Shown here piece after piece: positions 35,509-44,679 of a stretch of DNA of 64,000 bases. The DNA is from Pseudeuparius sepicola (lineage: Eukaryota; Arthropoda; Insecta; Coleoptera; Anthribidae), in NCBI GenBank assembly GCA_963920635.1, contig OY987299.1, forward strand, positions 134,103,373-134,167,372, given 5' to 3'. A program made the position numbers and the translations under genes. The notes under the pieces were generated by a model. It made no database searches, had not been told where the DNA came from, and worked only from the letters and a program-made list of their open reading frames with translations. Numbering within the stretch: position 1 is the first letter of the stretch; every line of letters starts with the position of its first letter.

Positions 35509-35984
35509 AATGTATTCTAAATAAATAATAAAAATAAAGTATAGGGTAAAGTGTATAAGTACCTACCTATTAAATAACCCAGTACCTACAAAAAAATCGA
35601 AGACAATGACGAGGAGATCTCAAATCTAACTTCTAACCAGACAGAATATATTAGTTCTTACGTTTTTAATACTAAGCAAGATGGTACTAATTTAGTATAA
35701 ATATTCAATAATAGATTGAAAACTAAAAACAGGTTACATAAAATAAAGAAAACACAGTCAAAACCCGCGTCAAAACCCGCACCGCTGATGTACAAAAATA
35801 ACACCGTTAGTCTAGCGCTGACGTCACACCCATCTGCCGACTGGCGAACATTACGCTTACGAGATCGAGCAATCCTGTGCGTCGCGCTCTAGCCACGCAA
35901 CAAGTTGTGTTTACGTTTCGCTTGCGTTTAGTTCGAATAGAGTTTAGGTTTTCCGCGGCGCTGTCACTGCGTCCCCACCTCCAG

Positions 35985-36239
35985 GCCGAAGAGGAGTGCT
36001 GCGGCCCGATTGGCCCCGTCGAATTCGCGTCGAACAACACGCGGATATGGCCGGGCCGCTCCAGTTCCGACCTGCCCACCAGCTGCTGCGCCGAGTTGGA
36101 GGTGCCGGCCGTGAACGGGTCGGCGCCGCGGTGCGCGCAGCCTCACCCGGTGGGCTGCGACGAACGGCTGCTGGCCTACCTGAGGCAGACCGCCTCGCTG
36201 CTCGCCATACTGGGCTACTGCGTGCTGGCGTTTCTCAAG
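35985..36239 (+). CDS. Tetraspanin exon 3 (large extracellular loop, TM4)
   Basis: This exon encodes 85 residues (138-222), phase 0 on both sides: acceptor CCCCACCTCCAG|GCC and donor CTCAAG|GTAAGG. It opens with AEEECCGPIG, the CCG motif that defines tetraspanins. LPTSCC follows, then two more cysteines (187 and 195), giving the set of paired loop disulphides. Two N-glycosylation sites are visible, NNT (154-156) and NGS (181-183). It ends with the first part of membrane segment 4 (SLLAILGYCVLAFLK). Strongly GC-rich, against an AT-rich transposon that ends 41 bp upstream. Confidence 0.93.
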
Positions 36240-36401
36240 GTAAGGCCACGGGCAACTGTTCTGCAAGGTCTTAGTAAGATATCTATCCGACAGAAAAATT
36301 TAATAAAGAAATTTTCTTGTAAGGCTGAGCCGCAATAAGGTGATAGTTGGCAGGAATGCGAGGAATGCAGTCCCCCTTCCTCTCTGAAAGTCTATCGAAC
36401 T

Positions 36402-37458
36402 CACGGGCGTAGCCAGGATTTAGTTTTGGGGGGGGGGGGGTTAGTTTGAGAAGTAAATAAAACGACAAAAATATACTTACATGAAATTTAATATCTATAT
36501 ATTCATCCGAAAAACTACGACATATTCGGCTTTTTCTTTTAAATATATCCACTACTTGATCTGCATGGATTTCTGTTCCATAGTGAATGTTCATTAGAGC
36601 CAAACCATTAAGTCTGTTTTCACTTGTAGTGTTTCGTAAATAGTTTTTCAGTCTCCTTAGGCTCGAGAAAGACCTTTCTGGGGTAGCAGTGGATACAGGA
36701 ATGGTAGCCAAGATTTGTAGTAATGTGTAAATATTAGGATAAAGATTTTTATCGCACATATCTAGGCATTCCAAACTAGATTTCGGGGTAGGCAGTCTTC
36801 TTATCAGCATGCAAGGTAGCTGAAGCTTTGATAGCTAAATCCAAATTTGTTTCTTTATTAGAAACCCCTTGACCTTGACTACACCACTTTTTCCAGTAGT
36901 CCATACCTTTAGGTTTATCACCCTTCCTTTTCTTCCCCTCCATTTTTCGACAGTAATAATGATTCACGTATCTATCCTTAACAAGGTCATCGAATAACAG
37001 CGCACTAAAATTACTCACTTACACGGTACACTTAATTCTCTTCACTATTCGTTCACCACTTTTCACTTTTATTCGCTTCGAGTTCGCATGGAACAATACT
37101 GCCGTAAGCGCGGTCACGCGCCGCGGCGCCGCTTATATAGCAGCCCAGTAGCCGTCCAGAAACTTCCACGAACTTCCACAAAGTTCCGCTCATTTCGACC
37201 GAGGGGCGTGGCGAATAATCGAGAAACAACGCAAAGTGTCCCTACAATACAAAATAGTTCGGCTGCAACTGCGTCTGCCTCTCGTCAAAAGATGGCGCTA
37301 GGCGCTACTATTACTACATAATATATTCAAACGTAATAATAATTTAACTCTTCACTCCTCGTATTTTTTCTGTATAATATTAGGTAATATTTTGCTTATT
37401 TCGGGGGGGGGGGGGGGTTTGAACCCCCGAAACCCCCCCCCCCTTGGCTACGCCCGTG
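36402..37458 (-). mobile_element. 1.06-kb hAT element, CACGGGCGTAGCC ends
   Basis: Ends CACGGGCGTAGCCAGG and TTGGCTACGCCCGTG, with ATCGAACT on both sides (36394-36401 and 37462-37469; three extra bases AAC on the right). Subterminal runs of 13 to 17 G and of C occur at both ends. It retains two pieces of a minus-strand hAT transposase. A shorter relative lies at 39232-39883. Confidence 0.85.
36475..36943 (-). pseudogene. hAT transposase remnant (start joined to dimerisation domain)
   Basis: On the minus strand an N-terminal piece, MEGKKRKGDKPKGMDYWKKW, runs to SATLHADKKTAYPEI. In another frame it overlaps a C-terminal piece with IPVSTATPERSFSSLRRLKN and LNGLALMNIHYGTEIHADQV. The latter is the hAT dimerisation domain of the ZMYM1-like / '52-kDa repressor' group. 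The zinc-binding and catalytic middle is deleted, so this is a broken, non-autonomous copy. Confidence 0.85.
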
Positions 37459-37730
37459 AACATCGAACTCCTATATTTGCTGCGATGCCGGATGAGGGGT
37501 TTATTTTATAGCGGATATCCAGGGCCGTATCTAGCGAAAATTTTGGTGGGGGTTCAGTATCGGCTCAAGCTCTTGTGGGGCTGGGTGCCGGATGAAAGTG
37601 CGGGGGCAAGGAATTATTTAATCCATTACGAACAAATTTTTGAAAACTGATACGCCACTAGAACGGTATATTTTTGCATGTTACTTTTTAAAAAAGTTAG
37701 GCCGGGGCGATGAGTTTAGATCACTTCAGT

Positions 37731-38765
37731 CAGTGGCGTATCCAGGATTAACGTCTGGGAGGGTCAATCAGTTATAAATAACAAAAGTCTGTGGATCATT
37801 TTAATGAATAAAAACAGGACAAAAACATATTTTCTAAAAAATTAATAAAGAAATAAATGCACCAACTTGAAAATTTTGAAAATATGACGAAAAGTTCATA
37901 TGAACATATGGGTCTGCAGATGTTTGGTTTTCGAGATGCAGGGTGTTGAAATTGAAATTTTGTTTTCAATTTTTTTAAGTAACTTTTTGAGACGACAAAA
38001 TATTCTTGCAAAGTTTGGTATAGCCGGAGTTTTTTTTGGGAAGGGAAGTCATAATTTGGTATTATTTTTGGTGCAATCCGTAGAGGGCTATACGCTATCA
38101 TTATTTAATTTAATTTGCCCTAACTTTTTTGACAGCAAACTTTTACTACATTTTGTGGATGTATCCTCTTCCCAAACGTTTTCTAAGCAAAAAAGGTATA
38201 CTTGGTGAATAACGCCAAAGGTGACTGTTTTCGAGAAATTTAAAAATAAAATTTAAATAAACAGCACATTTATTTTTTGACAGTTTACTTAATTAACTTG
38301 TTTTTTTTCAAGAAAATTTTGTCGTCTCAAAACGTTACTTAAAAAAATCGAAAATAAAATTTAAATTTCAACACCCTGCATCTCGAAAACCAAACATCTG
38401 CGGACCTATTCATATGAACTTTTCGTTATATTTTCCATTTTTTTAAATTTTTTAACTTATTACCGGACATAAAAATAATTTTTCTTCGAACCAGTAAAAT
38501 CTATATCACAAAATCAAATATTCTTTTTTTGGTCTTGACCTCGTCAAATATCTCCTCTGGAGATATGGGTATTTTAGGGTACACATAAAGGAATGTTAAC
38601 CCATTTAGTGGGTTTTCGCTAATATTGTTTCTAATATAAATTTTAAAAATTTTTTTAATTTTTTTAATTTTTGGTATTATTAATTTTGATATTACCAATC
38701 TGGTTTATCTCGACAGGTCTGGGGGGGCAATTGTCCCCTTTGCCCCCCCCCTGAATACGCCACTG
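37731..38765. mobile_element. Nested 1.0-kb hAT-like element
   Basis: Ends CAGTGGCGTATCCAGG and TACGCCACTG, with the 8-bp duplication ACTTCAGT at 37723-37730 and 38766-38773. It contains a palindrome (about 37890-38440) around TTCGAGATGCAGGGTGTTGA, which looks like a further CAGGGTG-type insertion. Minus-strand open frames near 38501-38896 suggest hAT-like coding debris (IRNNISENPLNGLTFL) too decayed to assign firmly. Confidence 0.85.
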
Positions 38766-39231
38766 ACTTCAGTGACGTATATAGAAATTAATTTCGTTTG
38801 TGAATTTCTTTCAAAATAATTCTGTAAAATGCGCCGCAGGCGAAATTTTTTAGGAAATCCCAATATCTTCAGCAGTGCTACAGTGAATATTTTCAAATTC
38901 TGAAATGATTTTGGCCCCGCCCCGCTACTGACTGGATAACCCTGTACACGGAGGCGCGGGGCCAGTCAAAACGCAGGCCGCGTACGCCGCACCGTTCGCA
39001 CCAGCCTAGAGCCGGCCCTGGAGGGTTTAGACCAGTGGCTGTTGAAGTTGAAATAGCTTTAAGGTTAAAAAAACCTACTATTTTTAAATGGTGTTTAATA
39101 AAAAAAACTGAAACAGGTTGAACAAGTTTAACAATAAAATTTTTAAAAATATTAAATATTAATTATAATAATAGCTGAATATTCCTTCTCGTCTTCGCCT
39201 GGCCTGACGACACCTTTAGAATTGCCAGTAG

Positions 39232-39883
39232 CACGGGCGTAGCCAAGGGGGGGGTTTCGGGGGTTCAACCCCCCCCTCCCCCCGAAATAAGCAAAATATT
39301 ACCTAAAAATACGAGGAGTGAAAAGTTAAATTATTATTACGTTTGAATATATGTAGTAATAGTAGCGCCTAGCGCCATCTTTTGACGAGAGGCAGACGCA
39401 GTTGCAGCCGAACTTGCCTACCCCGAAATCTAGTTTGGAATGCCTAGATATGTGCGATAAAAACCTTTATCCTAATATTTACACATTACTACAAATCTTG
39501 GCTACCATTCCTGTATATCCACTGCTACCCCAGAAAGGTCTTTGTCGAGCCTAAGGAGACTGAAAAACTATTTACGAAACACTACAAGTAAAAACAGACT
39601 TGATGGTTTGGCTCTAATGAACATTCACTATGGAACAGGAATTCATGCAGATGAAGTAGTGGATATATTAAAGCCGAAGATTTCTTCTTTAATGGTTTTA
39701 GATTTAGCGCAGAGGAACGAAATTATTTATCCATTTCATTTAAAGTTAACAACTTTATAAATATGTCGTAGTTTTTCGGATGAATATATAGATATTAAAT
39801 TTCATGTAAGTATATTTTTGTCGTTTTATTTACTCCTCAAACTAACCCCCCCCCCCCAAAACTAAATCCTGGCTACGCCCGTG
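39232..39883 (+). mobile_element. Nested 652-bp hAT element
   Basis: Ends CACGGGCGTAGCCAAGG and CTGGCTACGCCCGTG, with the exact 8-bp duplication GCCAGTAG (39224-39231 and 39884-39891). It keeps part of the dimerisation domain on the + strand (LRRLKNYLRNTTSKNRLDGL, 39542-39760). It belongs to the family of 36402-37458 in the opposite orientation, shortened by deletion. Confidence 0.92.
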
Positions 39884-40674
39884 GCCAGTAGGTAGGGTAA
39901 AAGATTTCTTCGCGCCACTTGCCTATCTGAATCTTTCATAAAATTAAGAAATAAATCTTCAAATACAAATTAGTACTTATCTATTCATAAAAGAGACTGG
40001 GAATCCCCTATTCTCCTAATCCATGGCGCACGCAGCCATGCACCACCGCTCACCGTTTACTGTTGTCCAGTGTTGCCAGTTATGTTTTATTTTATTTGAA
40101 ATCGCATTCTGATGATAAAACTCGGTACTGCACTGATCCAAAAATTATGTTTTGTTGGCAGTTTTCGGGCGGGTTTCCTTACTCTACTGGAAAACCGGTT
40201 TAATAAATTATTATACTCACTGATGCTCGGGAGCTCGTTCTAGTGGTGGTGCAAAAGCATATAAAATGGTGGTATTTCGGGGGGGGGTTGAACCCCCAAA
40301 CCCCCCCCTCAGATACGGCCCTGCGGATATCTCCAGCACTCTTAAAATATGTGGTAACCGGCATGGCAGTCTGAGTGCGTGGCAACGCTGCATGCCCAGG
40401 ATCCGCCCCGATGTCTGCCATCGTATGCTAGCCACGCGTGCTCTCCTTGTTTATGAGATGCGAACTCCTCCCACAGGCCCCCTTTGCTCCTCAGACCGAA
40501 AATACGTCCCCGCTTTAACTGTAGATTTTCTCGGCATATTTTAACAGGCGAAGAATTCATATCTGTGGCCTATTCTGTGTTTGTGGTTTCTATAGACTAC
40601 CGACAAACCTACTCTTCGAATTCAGAAATAATATGCAAAAAGTTTCTACACAAACTGTCGAATGCTATGTTATA

Positions 40675-41080
40675 CAGGGTGAGTTTTTTGCGATGACCAC
40701 TATGGGGATCTCGGCAACTAGCAGAGCTAGAACAAATGTTAAAAGGGGAAAGAATTGCGGTTTTGAATGCTCAATCTAATGCCCCTTTTGGATTTTTAAA
40801 AAAGTTCATGGCTCACTAGATATTTTGAAAAAAGTGATTTTTGCTATTTCATCAGATCTCTGTAGCTCCATTATTTCTGATTATACTGCAAAACTGTAGG
40901 GAGAAAAATTGTATATAATTTTTTTTTCAAAATATCCAGTGAGCCATGAACTTTTTTAAAAATCCAAAAGGGGCATTAGATTGAGCATTAAAAACCGCAA
41001 TTCTTTCCCCATTTAACCTTTGTTCTATCTCTGGTAGTTTCCGAGATCCCCATAGTGGGCATCGAATAAAACTCACCCTG
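40675..41080. mobile_element. 406-bp CAGGGTGAG inverted-repeat element
   Basis: Left CAGGGTGAGTTTTTTGCGAT and right ATCGAATAAAACTCACCCTG, TA on both sides. Same ends as 41810-43274 and 44680-46330, but with the interior removed. Confidence 0.9.
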
Positions 41081-41084
41081 TATA

Positions 41085-41482
41085 TGGGACTCCGAGCACT
41101 AAAACTTGACCGATGTTGCTATGTTGACGTTTCCGTAACGTAAACGGCGAATAAAATTTAGCCGATGTTGCTATGTTTACGTTTCCGTTTCGTTCAAAAT
41201 CTACACAACAATGTATCAATAGTGCGAATTATCGACTGTTCTGTTCATACGTTTACGTCAAAGCGTACGATATACGATTTTGGCGTTGCATTAACACTGC
41301 GAGCACGAAAGTGGTCCACCGAAAATATACCAACACACGGAAGTTTTTAAGCAAACAGTGAATGAAACTTGATCGATGTTGCTATGTTGACGTTTCCGTA
41401 ACGTAAACGGCGAATAAAATTTAGCCGATGTTGCTATGTTTACGTTTCCGTTTCGTTCAAAATCTACACAACAATGTATCAA
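41085..41482 (+). repeat. Satellite fragment in intron 3
   Basis: Units containing CGATGTTGCTATGTTTACGT, the satellite that fills intron 4. The stretch 41165-41361 is essentially identical to 48201-48397, so it probably came from there by duplication. Confidence 0.85.
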
Positions 41483-41809
41483 TATGTGGTAACCGGCATG
41501 GCAGTCTGAGTGAGTGGCAACGCTGCATGCCCAGGATCCGCCCCGATGTCTGCCATCGTATGCTAGCCACGCGTGCTCTCCTTGTTTATGAGATGCGAAC
41601 TCCTCCCACAGGCCCCCTTTGCTCCTCAGACCGAAAATACGTCCCCGCTTTAACTGTAGATTTTCTCGGCATATTTTAACAGGCGAAGAATTCATATCTG
41701 TGGCCTATTCTGTGTTTGTGGTTTCTATAGACTACCGACAAACCTACTCTTCGAATTCAGAAATAATATGCAAAAAGTTTCTACACAAACTGTCGAATGC
41801 TATGTTATA

Positions 41810-43274
41810 CAGGGTGAGTTTTTTGCGATGACCACTATGGGGATCTCGGCAACTAGCAAAGAATTGCAGTTTTGAATGCTCAATCTAATGCCCCTTTTGG
41901 ATTTTTAAAAAAGTTCATGGCTCACTAGATATTTTGAAAAGAGTGATTTTTGCTATTTCATCAGATCTCTGTAGCTCCATTATTTCTGATTATACTGCAA
42001 AACTGTAGGGAGAAAAATTGTATATAATTTTTGGCTTAATAAGAAAATATGATTCAATATTTTATGTTGTTTGTTATTTTTGAGATATGACATAAACTTG
42101 TGTTTTTTAAACGTAAATCATAGTTGTCTGTGGCCTTGTAAAATCGGCCATTTTTTTTAGTTTTCCAAAGATATAATACTTGGTATAATTATTATAAAAA
42201 ATAAAAGAGCTATGGCTAATTATCTGTTTTTTTTTTTAATTTTCACATAGTCAGCCATGGAATATTCTCATAATTACGTTCTATTTTATAATTAGACATA
42301 CTTCAAACTTTCTAATATTTTGTTTTTAGCTGGTAACAAAATGTAACAAAATAAAACAAAAATTAAAAACTCTAATTCAAATTATTATTATTTTAAAAGG
42401 TGTTCAAACAATCCGCCATTATTATTTATGCAAACATTGCATCTTTTTAAAACTGAATTTGTCGCCTTTCTTAGAGAGCGCCTGTCAATACTGGCAATTG
42501 CTTCTAAAACAGCTGCTCTTAATTCAGCGATTGTCTCATACTTTATTTTGTACTGTTCCCCACAAAAAGAAATCCAAAACAGACAAATCGGGGGATCGGG
42601 GCGGCCAGGAAATAGGTCTATTTCTCCCTATCCAACTATTTGGATAGAGCTGATCTAGGTAATTTGTTACGGACAAATAATTATGTGGTGGAGCTCCATC
42701 ATGATAATTTTTGTTTTATTTTTATTTAGCTAAAAATAAAATATTTGAAAGTTTGAAGTACCTATGTCTTATTATAAAATAGAACGTAATTATGAAAATA
42801 TTCCATGGCTGACTATGTGAAAATTAAAAAAATCAGAAAATTAGCCATAGATCTTTTATTTTTTATAATGACTATGCCGAGTATTTTATCTTTTGAAAGT
42901 TAAAAAAATGGCCGATTTGATCAGGCCACAGCCAAGTATGATTTACATTTAAAAAAACACAAGTTTATGTCGTATGTCAAAAATCACAAACAACATAAAA
43001 ATTGGATTAGATTATCTTAAAGCTCAAAATTATCTACAATTTTTGTCTCTACAGTTTTTCTGTATAATCAGAAATAACCGAGCTACAGAGATCTGATGTT
43101 ATAGCAATAAATCACTCTTTTCAAAATATCTAGTGAGCCATGAACTTTTTTCAAAATCCAAAAGAGGCATTAGCTTGAGCATTTAAAACTGCAATTCTTT
43201 CCCCATTTAAGCTTTGTTCTGGCTCTGCTAGTTTCCGAGATCCCCATAGTGGGCATCGAAAAAAACTCACCCTG
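41810..43274. mobile_element. 1.47-kb CAGGGTGAG element with transposase remnant
   Basis: The left end CAGGGTGAGTTTTTTGCGAT, at TA, and the right end TCGAAAAAAACTCACCCTG, at TA, bound inverted arms (for example TTTCTGATTATACTGCAAAA against TTCTGTATAATCAGAAATAA). A minus-strand transposase fragment occupies the centre. It ends 132 bp before tetraspanin exon 4. Confidence 0.88.
42395..42650 (-). pseudogene. IS630/mariner-type transposase C-terminal fragment
   Basis: The minus strand reads WPPRSPDLSVLDFFLWGTVQ, then, after one lost base, ETIAELRAAVLEAIASIDRR, and CNVCINNNGGLFEHLL at the end. The first block is the third catalytic Asp motif of DD34D/E transposases and the last is their usual C-terminus. 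The N-terminal DNA-binding part and first catalytic residues are missing. Confidence 0.85.
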
Positions 43275-43406
43275 TATATTCTATATTTTACTTTTACGAG
43301 CTGCCACTGGTATAAGGATCAAAATGGTGGCGTCTATCTATTATATAAAGTCTACCCAACTATTTCACTCGGCAATCTTTCTTGAAACCTAACCCCCACG
43401 TTTCAG

Positions 43407-43733
43407 GTGTGCTTCCTCGGCATCCTGCGCTACGAGATCCGCGAGATGATCCAGAAGATCCGCATCCTGAGCACCGAGCTCGAGTCGAACCCGAACCTCA
43501 ACGGCTCCGTGCCGGGCGCCAACCTCAACCTGCTGCGCGCGCCCGCCGCCGTCGACACGGCCGCCGCCGCCGACGGCGAGCGCGAGTCGCTGCTGGCCGC
43601 CCCGCCGCCGCCCCTCTCGTCGCCGCCCGCCCAGCAGCCGGCGGCGGCCGGCGGCAAGAACCCGAACGGCAACAACAACTACGAGCTGCGCGAGTTCCGG
43701 CGGCAGCGCAACGTCGACGGCGACGACATCTGA
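43407..43733 (+). CDS. Tetraspanin exon 4 (end of TM4, cytoplasmic tail, UGA stop)
   Basis: The acceptor CCCCACGTTTCAG|GTG opens the exon in phase 0. VCFLGILRYEIREMIQKIRI completes membrane segment 4 and enters the cytoplasm. The tail continues with a Leu-Ala-Pro-rich stretch (residues about 250-300), KNPNGNNNYELREFRRQRN and VDGDDI, then TGA at 43731. The product to this stop is 330 aa, somewhat long for a tetraspanin (commonly 200-350) because of the tail. The stop is followed by CTA, and the frame stays open beyond it (next entry). I do not recognise which tetraspanin paralogue this is. Confidence 0.9.
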   Translation: MCFLGILRYEIREMIQKIRILSTELESNPNLNGSVPGANLNLLRAPAAVDTAAAADGERESLLAAPPPPLSSPPAQQPAAAGGKNPNGNNNYELREFRRQRNVDGDDI

Positions 43734-43874
43734 CTAAAGTACCGGCTGGAGGGCCTGTTCAGCCGCGGGCGGTGGGGGCGCGTCAAGAAGGGCCCTCTGG
43801 CGACGCCGCTCGACGAGATCTTCAAGCGGAGGCGGCGGCCGAGGGCGGGCGGCCGCGACGAGGACGGCTGCTAG
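43734..43874 (+). CDS. Possible UGA-readthrough extension of the tetraspanin
   Basis: Immediately after TGA-CTA the same frame is open for 46 codons to TAG (43872-43874). The peptide looks protein-like: it begins LKYRLEGLFSRGRWGRVKKG and continues PLATPLDEIFKRRRRPR, a basic stretch with two Arg/Lys clusters and interspersed hydrophobics. Codon third positions are G/C-dominated, as in the upstream exons. UGA followed by CUA is the established leaky context in animals. Readthrough would add a basic tail, possibly a targeting or phosphoinositide-binding signal. That function is speculative. Alternatives are untranslated 3' sequence, alternative splicing or a recent nonsense mutation. Confidence 0.5.
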   Translation, partial: LKYRLEGLFSRGRWGRVKKGPLATPLDEIFKRRRRPRAGGRDEDGC

Positions 43875-43941
43875 GGCGAGCCGGGGCCGGGCGGCGGCGG
43901 GGACGACGTCGAGGCGGCCGTCGGGGACGGCGACGACGACG
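43875..43941 (+). CDS. Second possible extension, ending at a splice donor
   Basis: After TAG the same frame continues for 22 codons (GEPGPGGGGDD, then VEAAVGDGDDD) plus one base to the donor ACG|GTAAGC at 43941/43942. The split codon (G + GC, Gly) joins exon 5 in its open frame. It is Gly/Asp-rich low-complexity sequence and weaker evidence of coding than the first extension. The exact phase match with exon 5 is what makes it notable. Confidence 0.35.
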
Positions 43942-44679
43942 GTAAGCGCCGGGACGGTGCCGAACGTAACGTAAACGGCGGGCGGAACTCGACCGGCGCC
44001 GCTATGTTTACGTTTCCGTTCGACGCCACGAACTATCGTCACATGTTTACGTCGAAACGTACAATTTGCGACTTTATAGTCGCTTTAAGGCTCCGAGCAC
44101 TACGGTTGTCCACCGTAAACGTGCCAACACCCAGAAGTTTTTAAACACAACCTAAACGTAAACAGCGAATGACCGATGTTGCTATGTTTACGTTTCCGTT
44201 ACGTTCCAAATCTACACAACAATGAGTCAACGCTACGAACTATCGTCTGTCCATATATTGAGCGTTGCTTTAAGACTCCGAGCACTAAAGCTTGACCGGT
44301 GTTGCTATAGGTACGTTTCCGTTACGGCGGGGACGACGTCGAGGCGACCGTCGAGGACGGCGACGACGACGGTAAACGCCGGAACGGTCCCGAACGTAAC
44401 GTAAACGGCGGGCGAACCTTGACCGGCGCCGCTATGTTTACGATTCCGTTCGACACTACGAACTATCGTCACATGTTTACGTCAAAACGTACAATATGCG
44501 AATTTATAGTCGCTTTAAGACTCCGAGCACTACGGTGGTCCACCGTAAACGTGCCAACACCCAGAAGGTTTTAAACAAAACGTAAACGTAAACAGCGAAT
44601 GACCGATGTTGCTATGTTTCCGTTACGTTCAAAATCTACACAACAATGAGTCACCGCTACGAACTATCGTCTGTTTATA
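43942..44679 (+). repeat. Satellite with captured exon-4 end (intron 4, first part)
   Basis: Units with CGCTATGTTTACGTTTCCGT and GTGCCAACACCCAGAAG recur. At 44325-44380 there is a near-copy of exon-4 sequence 43895-43950 (GGACGACGTCGAGGCGACCG and GACGGCGACGACGACGGTAA), 430 bp downstream of the original, with the donor changed from GTAAGC to GTAAAC. The duplication therefore includes exon and intron sequence. Confidence 0.85.

Larger units (their letters stand above)
34046..35883 (-). mobile_element. THAP/DDE4 DNA transposon, internally deleted
   Basis: Begins with the terminus CAAGAACGGTAGACGC. On the right it stops at CCTGTGCGTC, about 11 nt short of the expected terminus. The interrupted host repeat (see 52507-52957) contains GTGCGT nearby, so end loss by microhomology is likely. 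On the minus strand it encodes a THAP domain (35508-35254) followed by a nuclease C-terminus (35222-34907), with the middle missing. The family duplicates 8 to 9 bp at its target (see 25935-27534), which is unusual for PIF/Harbinger. Confidence 0.8.
32854..35943. mobile_element. Older inverted-repeat element holding two nested insertions
   Basis: The left end begins CACTCTATTCAAACTAAATG and continues GCAAGTGGCG. It is mirrored at the right by GCGTTTAGTTCGAATAGAGT. A second, inverse copy without the insertions lies at 52507-52957 and shows the original sequence. A hAT (33154-33973) and a THAP/DDE4 element (34046-35883) have inserted into this copy. Its right end lies only 41 bp before tetraspanin exon 3. 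Confidence 0.8.
37520..40323. mobile_element. 2.8-kb hAT-like element containing two nested hATs
   Basis: The left end CAGGGCCGTATCTAG and right end AGATACGGCCCTG are flanked by the 8-bp duplication CGGATATC (37512-37519 and 40324-40331). Two other hAT-like elements with their own duplications lie inside (37731-38765 and 39232-39883). Without them this copy is about 1.1 kb. No transposase of its own was recognised. Confidence 0.9.
40348..42035 (+). repeat. 1.14-kb direct tandem duplication
   Basis: The sequence from ATGTGGTAACCGGCATGGC (about 40348) reappears about 1,136 bp later from about 41484, with only scattered differences, to about 42035. Each copy carries the start of a CAGGGTGAG element. 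In the first copy that element is internally deleted (406 bp), in the second it is 1,465 bp. Open frames at 40484 and 41619 are identical by-products. Confidence 0.85.

Noticed and set aside
40200..41831. Repeated 60-130 codon open frames, some identical between 40.5 and 41.7 kb
   Set aside because: They are copies made by the tandem duplication, with no domain or coding signature.
43731..43733. Selenocysteine decoding of the TGA
   Set aside because: No selenoprotein family resemblance and no SECIS-like structure noticed. The UGA-CUA context fits readthrough better.
43382..43945. 187-codon Arg/Pro-rich open frame over exon 4
   Set aside because: A shadow frame in GC-rich sequence. The in-phase frame continues TM4.
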